Shown in pieces: positions 21,925-30,769 of a stretch of 64,000 nucleotides of DNA. Origin of the DNA: Albimonas pacifica (lineage in GTDB: Bacteria; Pseudomonadota; Alphaproteobacteria; Rhodobacterales; Rhodobacteraceae); the NCBI RefSeq assembly GCF_900113695.1, contig NZ_FOQH01000004.1:517269-581268 (forward strand). The letters run 5' to 3'. Position 1 is the first letter of the stretch. Each line of letters starts with the position of its first letter. The notes under the pieces were generated by a model, which saw only the letters and a list, made by a program, of their open reading frames with translations, had not been told where the DNA came from and did no database searches. Made by a program: the position numbers and the translations under genes.

Positions 21925-22815
21925 ATGTCCGATGCATCCGACAACAAGCCCGCCGTGGCCTTCGTGGGCTTCGGCGAGGCCGCGCTGGCGTTCCTCTCGG
22001 GCTGGGCCGAGGACCGGCCGGCCCATGTCGCGGCCTACGACGTGAAGACGGAAGATCCCGCGGCGGCGGCGGCGATGCGCGCCCGCTATGCCGAGGCCGG
22101 GGCGACCGGCGCCGACACGCCGGCGCAGGCGCTGGCCGGCGCGCAGGCCGCGTTCTGCGTGGTGACCGCGGATCGGGCGCTCGAGGCCGCGCAGGCGGCC
22201 GCCGCGGCCGGGATCCCGCCCGGCCTGCTTTGGTTCGACTGCAATTCCTGCGCGCCCGACACCAAGCGGGCCGCTGCGGAGGTCGTCGAGGCGGCGGGCG
22301 GGCGCTATGTCGACGTCGCCGTCATGGCGCCGGTGCATCCCAAGAGGCATCGCGTGCCGCTGCTGGTCTCGGGGCCCCATGCGGCCGAGGCGGTCGCCGT
22401 GCTGGAGGCGCTGGGAATGAACCCGGCCATCGCCGGCGAGGGGGTGGGCGAGGCCTCGGCGATCAAAATGGTGCGCTCGGTGATGATCAAGGGGATGGAG
22501 GCGCTGACGACCGAATGCTTCCTCGCCGCCCGCAGGGCAGGGGTGGAGGAGCGGGTGATCGCCTCGCTGCTGGCCTCGGACCCCGAGGTGAACTGGCCGA
22601 AGCGCGGCGCCTACAACCTGGAGCGCATGATGGTCCACGGCGCCCGCCGCGCGGCCGAGATGCGCGAGGTCGCCCTCACCGTGCAGGCGCTTGGCCTGCC
22701 CCCGCGGATGGCCGCCGCCACCGCGGAATGGCAGGACGACGTGGCCCGGCTGGGCGCGGAACCGGGGGAGGAGGACCTGATCGCCCGCGTGGACGCGGTG
22801 CTGGCCAGGCTGTGA
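21925..22815 (+). CDS. NAD(P)-binding dehydrogenase, 6-phosphogluconate/hydroxyisobutyrate-like (DUF1932 type)
   Basis: 296 residues: an N-terminal Rossmann domain with VAFVGFGEAALAFLSGW (about residues 10-26), a hinge with DCNSCAPDTKR and VDVAVMAPVHPKRHRVPLLVSG (about 130-150), and a helical C-terminal domain with the catalytic-type lysine segment SAIKMVRSVMIKGMEAL (about 180-196). This is the beta-hydroxyacid-dehydrogenase fold with a DUF1932-like C terminus. It probably oxidises or reduces a hydroxyacid of the ring-cleavage route. ATG at 21925 follows AAGGAGACGCGCC. It is divergent from the hydratase operon and 10 bases before the LysR gene. Confidence 0.8.
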   Translation: MSDASDNKPAVAFVGFGEAALAFLSGWAEDRPAHVAAYDVKTEDPAAAAAMRARYAEAGATGADTPAQALAGAQAAFCVVTADRALEAAQAAAAAGIPPGLLWFDCNSCAPDTKRAAAEVVEAAGGRYVDVAVMAPVHPKRHRVPLLVSGPHAAEAVAVLEALGMNPAIAGEGVGEASAIKMVRSVMIKGMEALTTECFLAARRAGVEERVIASLLASDPEVNWPKRGAYNLERMMVHGARRAAEMREVALTVQALGLPPRMAAATAEWQDDVARLGAEPGEEDLIARVDAVLARL

Positions 22816-22825
22816 GCCGCGCCCG

Positions 22826-24040
22826 ATGACGCCCTCCGCCTCGCCTGACGCGCTCGAGATCTCGCGCAACCTGCGCCACCTGCGGGTGTTCCTCGAGGTG
22901 GCGGACGCCGGCTCGCTGACCCTGGCGGCGGAGCGGGCGCATGTCTCCCAACCCGCGGTCACCCAGGCGATCAACAAGCTGGAGCGCCAGGCGGGCGGCG
23001 ACCTGTTCCGCCGCACCCGCCAGGGGTTCTTCCTGACCGAGCGCGGCGAGGTGCTGGCCCTGCGGGTGCGCCGGGCGCTGGCGCGGCTGGATCCGGCGCT
23101 GGTCGAGGTCTCGCCCCGGCTGCGCCTGACCGCCTCGGCCGCGCAGCTCCACGCGCTGATCGGGGTCTGCGAGGCGGAGAACTTCACCCTCGCGGCCCGC
23201 AAGCTGGGCCTGGCGCAGCCCACCGTGCACCGGGCGGTGACCCAGTTGGAGCAGGAGGCGGCCCGCGCGCTGTTCGAACGAACGAGCTTCGGCATCGTCC
23301 CCACGCGCCCCTGCCAGGCGCTGGCGCAGGCCGCGCGTCTGGCGTTTTCCGAGCTGGACCAGGCGGATGCGGACCTCGCCGAGCATGACGGACGCGAGGG
23401 GGGGCGGGTGGTCGTGGGCGCCCTGCCGCTGTCGCGCTCGGTGATCCTGCCGCGCGCGCTGGCGGAGTTCCGCCGCCGTCGTCCGGTGCAGCCGATCACC
23501 GTGCACGACGGGCTCTACGAGGACCTGCTGGCGGGGCTGCGACGAGGCGAGATCGACTTCATCCTCGGCGCCCTGCGCCAACCCGCCCCTATCGCCGACG
23601 TGCGCCAGGAACCGCTGTTCGAGGACCGGCTGGCGGTGCTCGCCCGCAGGGACCACCCGCTGGCGGGACGCCGCGGCCTGACCATGGCCGACCTCGCCGG
23701 CGAGGGCTGGGTGGTGACCCGGCGCGGCGTTCCCTCCCGCGACCAGTTCGACGCGGCCTTCGCCAGCCGGGGCCTGCCCGCCCCCGAGCGGCTGCTGGAG
23801 ACCGGTTCGATCCTGCTGATGCGCGAGATCCTGTCGGCTTCCGACGACCTCGGCTGCATCTCCGGCGTGCAGGCGGAGGCGGAGGTCTCGAAAGGGCTGC
23901 TGGCGCGGCTGGACGTGGCCGAGGACTGGCCCGGCCGCCCCATCGGCCTGACCCTGCGCCGCGACTGGCAGCCGACGCGGGCCCAGGACGAACTGATGGC
24001 GCTTATCCGGAAACACGCGTCGGAGGCGGCCCCGCGCTAG
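22826..24040 (+). CDS. LysR-type regulator with two HTH domains
   Basis: 404 residues, about 100 longer than a normal LysR protein. Two N-terminal winged-helix units follow each other: the first at about 17-75 (HLRVFLEVADAGSLTLAA; VSQPAVTQAINKLERQ) and the second at about 107-165 (QLHALIGVCEAENFTLAARK; LAQPTVHRAVTQLEQEA). The effector domain runs from about 190 (GGRVVVGALPLSRSVILP) to the end. Both helices carry the S/A-QP-V pattern of a working HTH. It is co-transcribed after the dehydrogenase gene, just before the TRAP operon, and is a leading candidate to read boxes A-C. A single LysR with a duplicated DNA-binding module is uncommon though not unknown. Confidence 0.88.
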   Translation: MTPSASPDALEISRNLRHLRVFLEVADAGSLTLAAERAHVSQPAVTQAINKLERQAGGDLFRRTRQGFFLTERGEVLALRVRRALARLDPALVEVSPRLRLTASAAQLHALIGVCEAENFTLAARKLGLAQPTVHRAVTQLEQEAARALFERTSFGIVPTRPCQALAQAARLAFSELDQADADLAEHDGREGGRVVVGALPLSRSVILPRALAEFRRRRPVQPITVHDGLYEDLLAGLRRGEIDFILGALRQPAPIADVRQEPLFEDRLAVLARRDHPLAGRRGLTMADLAGEGWVVTRRGVPSRDQFDAAFASRGLPAPERLLETGSILLMREILSASDDLGCISGVQAEAEVSKGLLARLDVAEDWPGRPIGLTLRRDWQPTRAQDELMALIRKHASEAAPR

Positions 24041-24051
24041 CCGGATCTTAT
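24037..24051 (+). promoter_or_regulatory. LysR-type box C (TRAP operon promoter)
   Basis: CTAGCCGGATCTTAT, which read on the other strand starts ATAAG like boxes A and B, and continues into the shared GCATAAG arm (CTTATGC on this strand). Its second arm differs from the palindrome at two positions. It overlaps the LysR stop codon and lies about 120 bases before the TRAP binding-protein gene. Confidence 0.45.
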
Positions 24052-24172
24052 GCCGGGGGCGCGGCTTCGAATTGGCCGTGGCGCGCGCCCGGGGCGATGA
24101 ATGCCCCCCGTCGGTCCGCGGCGACCCGCGGCGCCCGGCGCCCTGCAGCCTCATCGTTTGGGAGGAACGAGC

Positions 24173-25162
24173 GTGCGTTTCGCAGTCCCCGTCGCCACCG
24201 CCGCGGTCCTGGGCCTCCAGGCCCTCGCCGCCGCCCCCGCCGTCGCCGCCGAGGAGCTGAAGTTCGCCAACTTCATGCCCGCCGGCCATCCCTACGTCGC
24301 CTCGACCTTCCAGCCCTTCGCCGACGCCGTCGCCGAGGCCACCGGCGGCGAGGTCACCGTCACGCTCTACAACGGCGGCGAACTGGGCGGCGGCCCGGTC
24401 GAGCAGTATTCCCGCGTCGTCGACGGCGTGACCGAGCTCGCCATCGGCCTGCCGGGCTACACCGCCTCCAGCTTTCCGCTGACGCTGACCACCGAGCTGC
24501 CGGGCCTGATCGAGGAGAAGACCGGCACCGAGGAGATCTGGTCGAACATCGACCTGTTCCTGCCCGAGTATCGCCGCGTGGTCCTCGTGGCGCTGTGGTC
24601 GTCGGCCGAGAACGTGCTCTACACCCGCGACAAGGCCGTCCACAGCCCCGACGACATCAAGGGCCTGAAGATCCGCGTCCCCTCCCGCAACGCCGGCCTG
24701 CTGGTCGAGGCCTGGGGCGGGGTCCCCGTCTCGATGCCGGTGCCGGAGATCTACAACGCGATGCAGACCGGCGTGATCGACGGCGCGATGATCGACGGCA
24801 CCGCCACCAAGGCCTTCAAGCTGGGCGAGGTCGCGAACTTCCTGACCGTGGGCATGGAGACCACCAACTCGCCCTTCTTCATCCTGATGAACCGCGACGT
24901 GGCCGACGAGCTCTCGGGCGAGCAGCTCGAGGCGATCGAGGCGGCCGGCAAGCAGGCCTCGCTGAACGGCTCGGCCATGCAGCAGAAGGTCGCCGCCGAC
25001 GGGATCGAGAGCTTCGCCGCCATGGAGGGCAAGACCCTGATCCGGCTCAGCGACGCGGAGGCCGCGAAGTTCGACGCGCTGGCCGAAGGGATGATGGAGA
25101 CGCTCGTGGCCGGCATGGACGCGAAGCAGAAAGCCGTCGTCGACGCGCTGAAGGCGAACTGA
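24173..25162 (+). CDS. TRAP transporter substrate-binding protein, DctP family
   Basis: 329 residues beginning at GTG 24173, chosen because GGGAGGAACGAGC lies just upstream. The Sec signal peptide VRFAVPVATAAVLGLQ is cleaved near AVAAEE. The mature protein has the DctP fold: ELKFANFMPAGHPYV, then IKGLKIRVPSRNAGLLVEAWGG (about residues 160-181), with the arginine of KIRVPS as the usual carboxylate-binding residue. Ligands of the family are organic acids, so an aromatic or ring-cleavage acid is plausible here. It is first of a dctPQM operon. Confidence 0.9.
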   Translation: MRFAVPVATAAVLGLQALAAAPAVAAEELKFANFMPAGHPYVASTFQPFADAVAEATGGEVTVTLYNGGELGGGPVEQYSRVVDGVTELAIGLPGYTASSFPLTLTTELPGLIEEKTGTEEIWSNIDLFLPEYRRVVLVALWSSAENVLYTRDKAVHSPDDIKGLKIRVPSRNAGLLVEAWGGVPVSMPVPEIYNAMQTGVIDGAMIDGTATKAFKLGEVANFLTVGMETTNSPFFILMNRDVADELSGEQLEAIEAAGKQASLNGSAMQQKVAADGIESFAAMEGKTLIRLSDAEAAKFDALAEGMMETLVAGMDAKQKAVVDALKAN

Positions 25163-25167
25163 GGGCC

Positions 25168-25680
25168 ATGGCCCCCGGATCTTCGGACAGGAACGTCGCC
25201 CGGTCGAACTGGTTCGACCGGGCGACGCTCGGCCTCGCCTGGGTCGGCGTGGGCTGCATGCTGTTCCTCGCCGCGGTGATCTTCGTCAGCGTGGTGATGC
25301 GCTACCTGCTGGACGCGCCGATGCTGGGGGCGAACGAGATCATCCAGCTGACCGCCGTGGCGCTGGTGATGGCGGGCCTGCCCTGGTGCACCGCGCAGGG
25401 CGCCCATGTCGGCGTCGACGTCTTCGACCGCGCGCTGGGGCGCGCAGGGCGGATGTTCGGAGACCTGCTCTGCGCCGCGCTGGCGATCGTCGTGCTGGGG
25501 ATGCTGGCGCGCCGGGCGGTCTGGAAGGCGCTGGACGCCCTGGAGTTCGAGGACGCCACCAACATGCTGGGCCTGCCGATCTGGCCGTTCTACGCGGTGC
25601 TGGCGGCGGGCGCCGCGCTGTCCGCGCTGGCCTTCGCGATGCGGGCCTGGGCGCTGATTTCGGGGAAGGTCGAGCCATGA
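25168..25680 (+). CDS. TRAP transporter small permease, DctQ family
   Basis: 170 residues with four hydrophobic segments (about 17-40, 50-70, 90-110 and 132-155). VIFVSVVMRYLLDAPMLGANEI is the DctQ signature region. It supports assembly of the large permease in the inner membrane. It starts 5 bases after the binding-protein stop, and its own stop overlaps dctM (ATGA). Confidence 0.9.
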   Translation: MAPGSSDRNVARSNWFDRATLGLAWVGVGCMLFLAAVIFVSVVMRYLLDAPMLGANEIIQLTAVALVMAGLPWCTAQGAHVGVDVFDRALGRAGRMFGDLLCAALAIVVLGMLARRAVWKALDALEFEDATNMLGLPIWPFYAVLAAGAALSALAFAMRAWALISGKVEP

Positions 25681-26981
25681 CGCCTGTCGCCGCAGGCCTG
25701 TGGGGCATCGCCGCCCTCTTCGCGCTGATGGCGCTGCGCACGCCGGTCGCCTTCGCGATGCTGTTCGTGGGCTTCTTCGGCATGTGGGCGCTGGAGGGCG
25801 AGCGCGCCGCCACCGCCCTGATCCTGACCGAGAGCTATTCCGCGGTCTCCGGCTACACCCTGGTCGTGGTCCCGATGTTCGTGCTGCTGGGCAACGTGGC
25901 CTCGGCCGCGGGCTTCTCCCGCGGGCTCTACGACGCGGCCAACGCCTGGGTGGGGCGGTTCCGCGGGGGGCTGGCCTCGGCGTCGGTGATCGGCTGCGCG
26001 GCGTTCTCGGCGGTGTCGGGATCGTCGGTGGCCACGGCCGTCACCCTGGGGAAGGTGGCGCTGCCGGAGATGCGGCGGCTGGGCTACGGGGATGGGCTCG
26101 CCACCGGGGCCGTGGCGGCGGGAGGGACGCTGGGGTTCCTGATCCCGCCGTCCACCGGCTTCGTCCTCTACGCGATCCTGACCGAGGAATCGATCGGCCG
26201 CCTGTTCATGGCCGGCATCCTGCCGGGCCTGCTGATGTCCGCGCTGTTCATCGCCGCCGTCTGGCTGGTGGTGCTGCGCCGGCCCGAGATCGGCCCGCGG
26301 GGCGAGGCGGCCTCGTTCGCCGAGCGCCTGCGGCTGCTGGCCCGCGCCGCGCCGCTGCTGGCGATCATCGTGATCTCGATCGGGGGCATCTACATCGGCG
26401 CCTTCACGCCGGTCGAGGCCTCGGGCATCGGCGCGGTCCTGGTGATCGCGCTGGCCTTCGCGAGCCGGGCGATGAGCGGGGCGGCGTTCCGGGCCGCGCT
26501 GCTCGACACGCTGAAGACCTCGGCGATGCTCTACATGATCGTGATCGGGGCGAACGTGCTGAACCCGTTCCTGGCCGTCACCCGCATCCCCGCCACGCTG
26601 GGCGAGGGGCTGGGCGGCCTCGGGCTGGGGCCCTACGGCATGCTCGCCGTCATCATCCTGGCCTACGTGGTGATGGGGATGTTCATGGACGGGCTGTCGA
26701 TGCTGGTGATCTCGATCCCCATCGTCTACCCGATGATCGTCGGCGCCGGCTTCGACCCGATCTGGTTCGGCGTGGTGGCCGTGATCGTGATCGAGATGGG
26801 CATGATCACCCCGCCGGTGGGACTGAACGTCTTCGTGGTCCGAGGGGTCGCGGGCGACGTGCCCCTGACCACGATCTTCCGGGGGATCATGCCGTTCCTC
26901 GCCGCGATGCTCCTGACGCTGCTGCTGATCATCGCTTTCCCCGACATCGCGCTGCTGATCCCGAACTCGATGTTCGACTGA
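25677..26981 (+). CDS. TRAP transporter large permease, DctM family
   Basis: 434-residue membrane protein with about twelve hydrophobic segments. Family landmarks are VVVPMFVLLGNVASAAGFSRGLYDA, the first re-entrant region VSGSSVATAVTLGKVALPEM, GTLGFLIPPSTGFVLY and the C-terminal GMITPPVGLNVFVV. It carries out Na+-driven uptake of the acid delivered by DctP. Last gene of the dctPQM operon, overlapping dctQ by 4 bases and followed by a strong terminator hairpin. Confidence 0.92.
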   Translation: MTPVAAGLWGIAALFALMALRTPVAFAMLFVGFFGMWALEGERAATALILTESYSAVSGYTLVVVPMFVLLGNVASAAGFSRGLYDAANAWVGRFRGGLASASVIGCAAFSAVSGSSVATAVTLGKVALPEMRRLGYGDGLATGAVAAGGTLGFLIPPSTGFVLYAILTEESIGRLFMAGILPGLLMSALFIAAVWLVVLRRPEIGPRGEAASFAERLRLLARAAPLLAIIVISIGGIYIGAFTPVEASGIGAVLVIALAFASRAMSGAAFRAALLDTLKTSAMLYMIVIGANVLNPFLAVTRIPATLGEGLGGLGLGPYGMLAVIILAYVVMGMFMDGLSMLVISIPIVYPMIVGAGFDPIWFGVVAVIVIEMGMITPPVGLNVFVVRGVAGDVPLTTIFRGIMPFLAAMLLTLLLIIAFPDIALLIPNSMFD

Positions 26982-27004
26982 TCCCGCGCGGGGCGCGAAA
27001 CGCA

Positions 27005-27033
27005 AAGGGCGGGTCCGAGGACCCGCCCTTCTT
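27005..27033 (+). terminator. Terminator after dctPQM
   Basis: AAGGGCGGGTCC (27005-27016) pairs perfectly with GGACCCGCCCTT (27019-27030) around a two-base loop, followed by CTTCGTT. It is also read towards the convergent hydrolase gene and may serve both. Confidence 0.85.
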
Positions 27034-27078
27034 CGTTCCGCCCTGCACCACGCCCGGCCCGAGAGCCGGCGCCGGCGA

Positions 27079-27735
27079 TCAGCCGAGATGCCCGCGCAGG
27101 AACGCCAGGCTGCGCTCATGCGCCAGCGCCGCGGCGTCGGGCGCGTAGCTGGGCCGGGCGTCGTTGGCGAAGGCGTGGCCGGCCTCGTACATGTGGATCT
27201 CCCACTCCGGCAGGGCGGCCTTGGCCTCCTCCAGCATCGCGGGGGGGACATGGTCGTCGGTCGTGCCGAAATGGCCCAGCATCGGGGCCTTCAGCGGCGC
27301 GTCGAGATACTGGGGAAGGCGGGTGCCGTAGAAGGCGATCCCCCCGGCCACGTCCAGCTTCTGCGCGGCGCGCAGCGCGAGGCCCCCGCCCCAGCAGAAG
27401 CCCATCACGGCCGTCTTCAGACCGCGCGCCGACAGCGCCTGCACGGCGGCGTCCATGTCGAGCATGGTCTTGTCGAGATCCGCGGCCAGCATCAGGTCGC
27501 GCCCGATCGGGCCCTTGTCGAAGGGCACCACCGTGCCCGGCGCCTGGCGGTCGAACAGGGCGGGGATCGCCACGACGTAGCCTTCGGCCGCGTATTTCGC
27601 GGCGACGCCCTTCAGCTGGTCGGTGACCCCGAAGATCTCCTGCAGGATCACCAGCCCGCCGCGCGGGGCGCCCGCGGGCTCCTCGATCCAGCAGTCCAGG
27701 ACCTGGCCGTCGGCGGCGGTCAGTTTCGTCATCAT
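27079..27735 (-). CDS. Dienelactone hydrolase family protein
   Basis: 218-residue alpha/beta hydrolase. The cysteine nucleophile lies in MGFCWGGG (about residues 110-117), the acid in TTDDHVP (about 163) and the base in EAGHAFAND (about 194), the Cys-Asp-His triad of dienelactone hydrolase; LVILQEIFGVTDQL near residue 28 is also typical. Classic members open dienelactones from chlorocatechol breakdown; others act on varied lactones or esters. It lies at the 3' side of the TAXI-TRAP genes on the same strand, but a terminator-like hairpin separates them, so it may have its own promoter. A role in lactone opening in this aromatic island is inference. Confidence 0.87.
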   Translation of the reverse strand: MMTKLTAADGQVLDCWIEEPAGAPRGGLVILQEIFGVTDQLKGVAAKYAAEGYVVAIPALFDRQAPGTVVPFDKGPIGRDLMLAADLDKTMLDMDAAVQALSARGLKTAVMGFCWGGGLALRAAQKLDVAGGIAFYGTRLPQYLDAPLKAPMLGHFGTTDDHVPPAMLEEAKAALPEWEIHMYEAGHAFANDARPSYAPDAAALAHERSLAFLRGHLG

Positions 27736-27776
27736 CTCGGGTCGCTCCGATGCGTATCGATGAGGGGAAAACGCGA

Positions 27777-27803
27777 CGGGGGCCCCGCCCTGCGGGACCC
27801 CCG
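27777..27803 (-). terminator. Terminator after the TAXI-TRAP operon
   Basis: CGGGGGCCCCGC (27777-27788) pairs with GCGGGACCCCCG (27792-27803) with one mismatch. On the minus strand it lies just past the TAXI gene stop and is followed by a short T run (CGCGTTTTCCCC). Confidence 0.65.
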
Positions 27804-27816
27804 GGTCAGGCGGCGA

Positions 27817-28797
27817 TCACTCCCCGACGGGGATGCCGGCCTCCTCGTAGTAGCGCAGCGCGCCGGGGTGGTAGGGCATGGCGTTGGCCGGGGCCATCGC
27901 CTGCGCATCGGCCAGCCCGAAGGCGCCGAAGCTGGCCTTCAGGTCGTCCTTGTGCTCGGCGATCGCCTTGGTCATCGCGTAGACCAGGTCCTCGTCCACA
28001 TCGGCGTTGACCATCAGCACCCAGGGGATCGAGACGATGTTCGCCGGCTTCTTCAGCCCGGGGATCGAGTCGTTGGCCTTCATCGCGATGATCGCGCCCT
28101 CGGGCAGGAACGCCTTGAAGGCCTTCACCCCCTCCGGGCTGTCGTCGAGCGAGATGTACTGGAGGCCGCCGCGGTCCTGCAGCTTGACCTCGGCCTCCTT
28201 GCCCGCGCCGGCGTTCAGCGACACCAGCGCCACGTCCACCAGCCCGTCGCCCAGCGCGTTGATGCCGGCCACGAAGCTTGCGACCGGGACCTGCTGGAAG
28301 TCGGAATACTCCATCCCGCCGTTCTTCAGCGAGCCCTCGATGTAGTAGGGGATGATGGTCGACGAGGTGTATTCCGAGGCGATCTTCAGATCGCCCGCCT
28401 TCGCCTTCAGGTCGGCGACGGTGTCCAGCCCCAGGTCCGCCGGCGCCATGATGCCGGTCCGCAGCGGGAACATCACGCCCACCAGGCGGATGTCGGGATG
28501 TTCGCGGTCGTAGTTTCCGGTCCCCTTGAAGGCGAACGAGGCCTCGACCGCGTTGGAGAAGCCGAAGTCGACCTCGCCCGCGTTCAGCAGGGGCATGTAG
28601 CCGACATAGGGCTGGGTGCGGGCGTTGATGCCGGCCTCGTTCGCCACCTTGGCGACCGCCTGGCCGGAGTTGTAGGCCAGCGAGCCCTGGGCCCCGGTGG
28701 CGATGGTCACCACCTGGGCCGAGGCCGCGCCGGCCGCGACGCTCAGGGTCAGGCCGGCCGCCATCCCCAGGATGCGGCGGGTCGGGTCGAGTTTCAT
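27817..28797 (-). CDS. TAXI-family TRAP transporter substrate-binding protein
   Basis: 326 residues with a Sec signal (MKLDPTRRILGMAAGLTL, cleavage near ASAQVV). The mature start VVTIATGAQGSLAYNSGQAVA is the TAXI (TRAP-associated extracytoplasmic immunogenic) pattern, followed by VDFGFSNAVEASFAF (about 75-90). TAXI proteins deliver acids to fused TRAP permeases. The matching fused permease is encoded 61 bases upstream in the same operon. The ligand is unknown; the neighbouring pyrone-dicarboxylate lactonase suggests an aromatic-derived dicarboxylate. Confidence 0.9.
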   Translation of the reverse strand: MKLDPTRRILGMAAGLTLSVAAGAASAQVVTIATGAQGSLAYNSGQAVAKVANEAGINARTQPYVGYMPLLNAGEVDFGFSNAVEASFAFKGTGNYDREHPDIRLVGVMFPLRTGIMAPADLGLDTVADLKAKAGDLKIASEYTSSTIIPYYIEGSLKNGGMEYSDFQQVPVASFVAGINALGDGLVDVALVSLNAGAGKEAEVKLQDRGGLQYISLDDSPEGVKAFKAFLPEGAIIAMKANDSIPGLKKPANIVSIPWVLMVNADVDEDLVYAMTKAIAEHKDDLKASFGAFGLADAQAMAPANAMPYHPGALRYYEEAGIPVGE

Positions 28798-28858
28798 GGT
28801 CGTGTCCTCCCTTTCTTTTTCAGGATCGGCGCCTCCCCGCGCCGAGGTCTCTCGGTGG

Positions 28859-30769
28859 TCAGGCGGTCCTCCGCCGTCGGGCCGTCACGGTCAGGCCGCC
28901 CAGCGCCAGCACGCTCGCGGCGGCGGCGGCGGCGTGCACCAGGTCGGAGATCGGCAGGAAGCCCAGCGGCAGGGACAGCGCGCCCAAGACCAGCAGCAGG
29001 CCGCGCAGGGCCGGGTTCAGCCGTCGCCCGGCGAAGCCGACCACCGCGGCGGTCACCGCCAGGATGCCGGCGGCGGCCAGGCAGAAGACCAGCAGGCTCT
29101 CGGTCCAGGTCCCCTCCATCAGCAGGGCGGGCGAGGCGACGAAGACGAAGGGCAGGATGAAGCTGGCCCAGCCGATGCGCATCGCCGCGACGCCGGTGGC
29201 CAGCGGGTCGGCCTTGGTGATCGTGGCCGCCGCGAAGGCCGCCAGCGCGACCGGGGGCGTGATCATCGACATCATCCCGAAGTAGAGGATGAAGAGATGC
29301 GCCGCGATCGGCGTTACCCCCGCTTCGACCAGCGAGGGCGCGACCAGGGCCGCCAGCAGCACGTAGACGCCCGAGGTCGGCATCCCCATGCCCAGCACGA
29401 TGCAGATGATCGCCGAGATGCCCAGCAGCAGGATCACGTTCGAGCCCACCGCGTCGACCAGCGCCAGCGTCAGCGCGAAGCCGAGGCCGGTGACGTTCAG
29501 CACCCCGATGACGAAGCCGGCGGCGGCCACCACCAGGATCAGGTTGACCATCTGCACGCCGGTGTCGACGAAGACCCGGCCCAGCGCGGGCAGGGTCAGG
29601 CGCTCGCCCCGGTAGCCGCGCAGGAAGCCCACCGCGACGATCGCCACCGAGGACAGGAGCGCGCTGTCCTCGGGGTCCATGCGCCACCAGAACAGGGCGA
29701 CCAGCAGCAGGCCGAAGGGGATCGCGAAGTGCCAGCCGTCGGCGAGCACCTGGCGGGCCGAGCGGCCTTCGACCCCGCCGCCCTGGATGCCGTCGCGTCC
29801 GGCGATCAGGTCGACCTGCACGAAGACCGAGACGTAGTAGAGGATCGCCGGCAGCAGCGCCGCGGCGGCGACGGCGAGGTAGTTCACCTCCAGGAACTCG
29901 GCCATCAGGAAGGCGGCCGCGCCCATGATCGGCGGCGTCAGCTGGCCGCCGGTCGAGGCCACCGCCTCGATCGCGCCCGCATCCTTGTCCCGGTAGCCGG
30001 CGCGCTGCATCAGCGGGATGGTGACGATCCCGGTCGTGACCACGTTCGACACCGCCGAGCCGGAGATCGAGCCGAACAGCGCCGAGCCCATCACCGCGAT
30101 CTTCGCGGGCCCCCCGCGCGAGCGCCCGGTCGCCGCCATGGCGAGGTCGGTGAAGAACGCCCCGCCGCCCGCCGCGAACAGCAGCTGGCCGAAGAACACG
30201 AACAGCAGCACCACGATCGTGCCCACCGCCAGCGGGGTCGAGAACACGGCGTTCGGGTCGAAGCCCACGTATTCCACCAGGCGCTGGGGCGACATCTCCT
30301 TGCCCGCCAGGCGGCCCGGGACCAGGTCGGCGAACAGCGCGTAGACCAGGAAGGCCGCGACGATGCCGAACAGCATCCAGCCGGCGCGGCGGCGCACGCC
30401 CTCCATCACCGCGACGGTGACCACGGCGCCGATGACGGTGATCTGCCAGGGGCGGTAGAACTGCTCCTTCAGCAGCCACTTGAAGTCCGCCGCCGCGTAG
30501 ATGAGGACCGCGAAGGCGGCGAGCGCCAGCGCGCCGTCGATCCAGCCCACGCGGGTCTTGGCCTCGCCCTTCGGGCCGTAGAGCAGGAAGGCCATGGCCA
30601 GCGCCAGGGCCAGCTGGAAGGCCATGTATTGCTGGGTCAGGATGGCGACGCCCAGGCGGGTGGGCGCCTCGAGGTTCCAGGCGATGTTGGCCACGCACAT
30701 CAGCGTCGCCATCGCCGCCACGGCCATGCCGCGCGGCGTGAACCCGGGGATGCCGCCGCCTTCGCTCAT
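28859..30769 (-). CDS. TRAP transporter fused permease (4TM/12TM)
   Basis: 636-residue membrane protein in which the DctQ-like (about residues 15-165) and DctM-like (about 165-590) parts are fused, the usual partner of TAXI binding proteins. DctM landmarks are SALFGSISGSAVSNVVTTG, STGGQLTPPIMGAAAF (about 270), GMGMPTSGVYVLLAAL and MSMITPPVALAAFAA near residue 515. A C-terminal extension of some 90 residues adds two or three hydrophobic segments (VVGFAGRRLNPALRGLLLVLG) and ends in RRRRTA. It overlaps the lactonase gene by ATGA, so both are read from one mRNA. Confidence 0.92.
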   Translation of the reverse strand: MSEGGGIPGFTPRGMAVAAMATLMCVANIAWNLEAPTRLGVAILTQQYMAFQLALALAMAFLLYGPKGEAKTRVGWIDGALALAAFAVLIYAAADFKWLLKEQFYRPWQITVIGAVVTVAVMEGVRRRAGWMLFGIVAAFLVYALFADLVPGRLAGKEMSPQRLVEYVGFDPNAVFSTPLAVGTIVVLLFVFFGQLLFAAGGGAFFTDLAMAATGRSRGGPAKIAVMGSALFGSISGSAVSNVVTTGIVTIPLMQRAGYRDKDAGAIEAVASTGGQLTPPIMGAAAFLMAEFLEVNYLAVAAAALLPAILYYVSVFVQVDLIAGRDGIQGGGVEGRSARQVLADGWHFAIPFGLLLVALFWWRMDPEDSALLSSVAIVAVGFLRGYRGERLTLPALGRVFVDTGVQMVNLILVVAAAGFVIGVLNVTGLGFALTLALVDAVGSNVILLLGISAIICIVLGMGMPTSGVYVLLAALVAPSLVEAGVTPIAAHLFILYFGMMSMITPPVALAAFAAATITKADPLATGVAAMRIGWASFILPFVFVASPALLMEGTWTESLLVFCLAAAGILAVTAAVVGFAGRRLNPALRGLLLVLGALSLPLGFLPISDLVHAAAAAASVLALGGLTVTARRRRTA

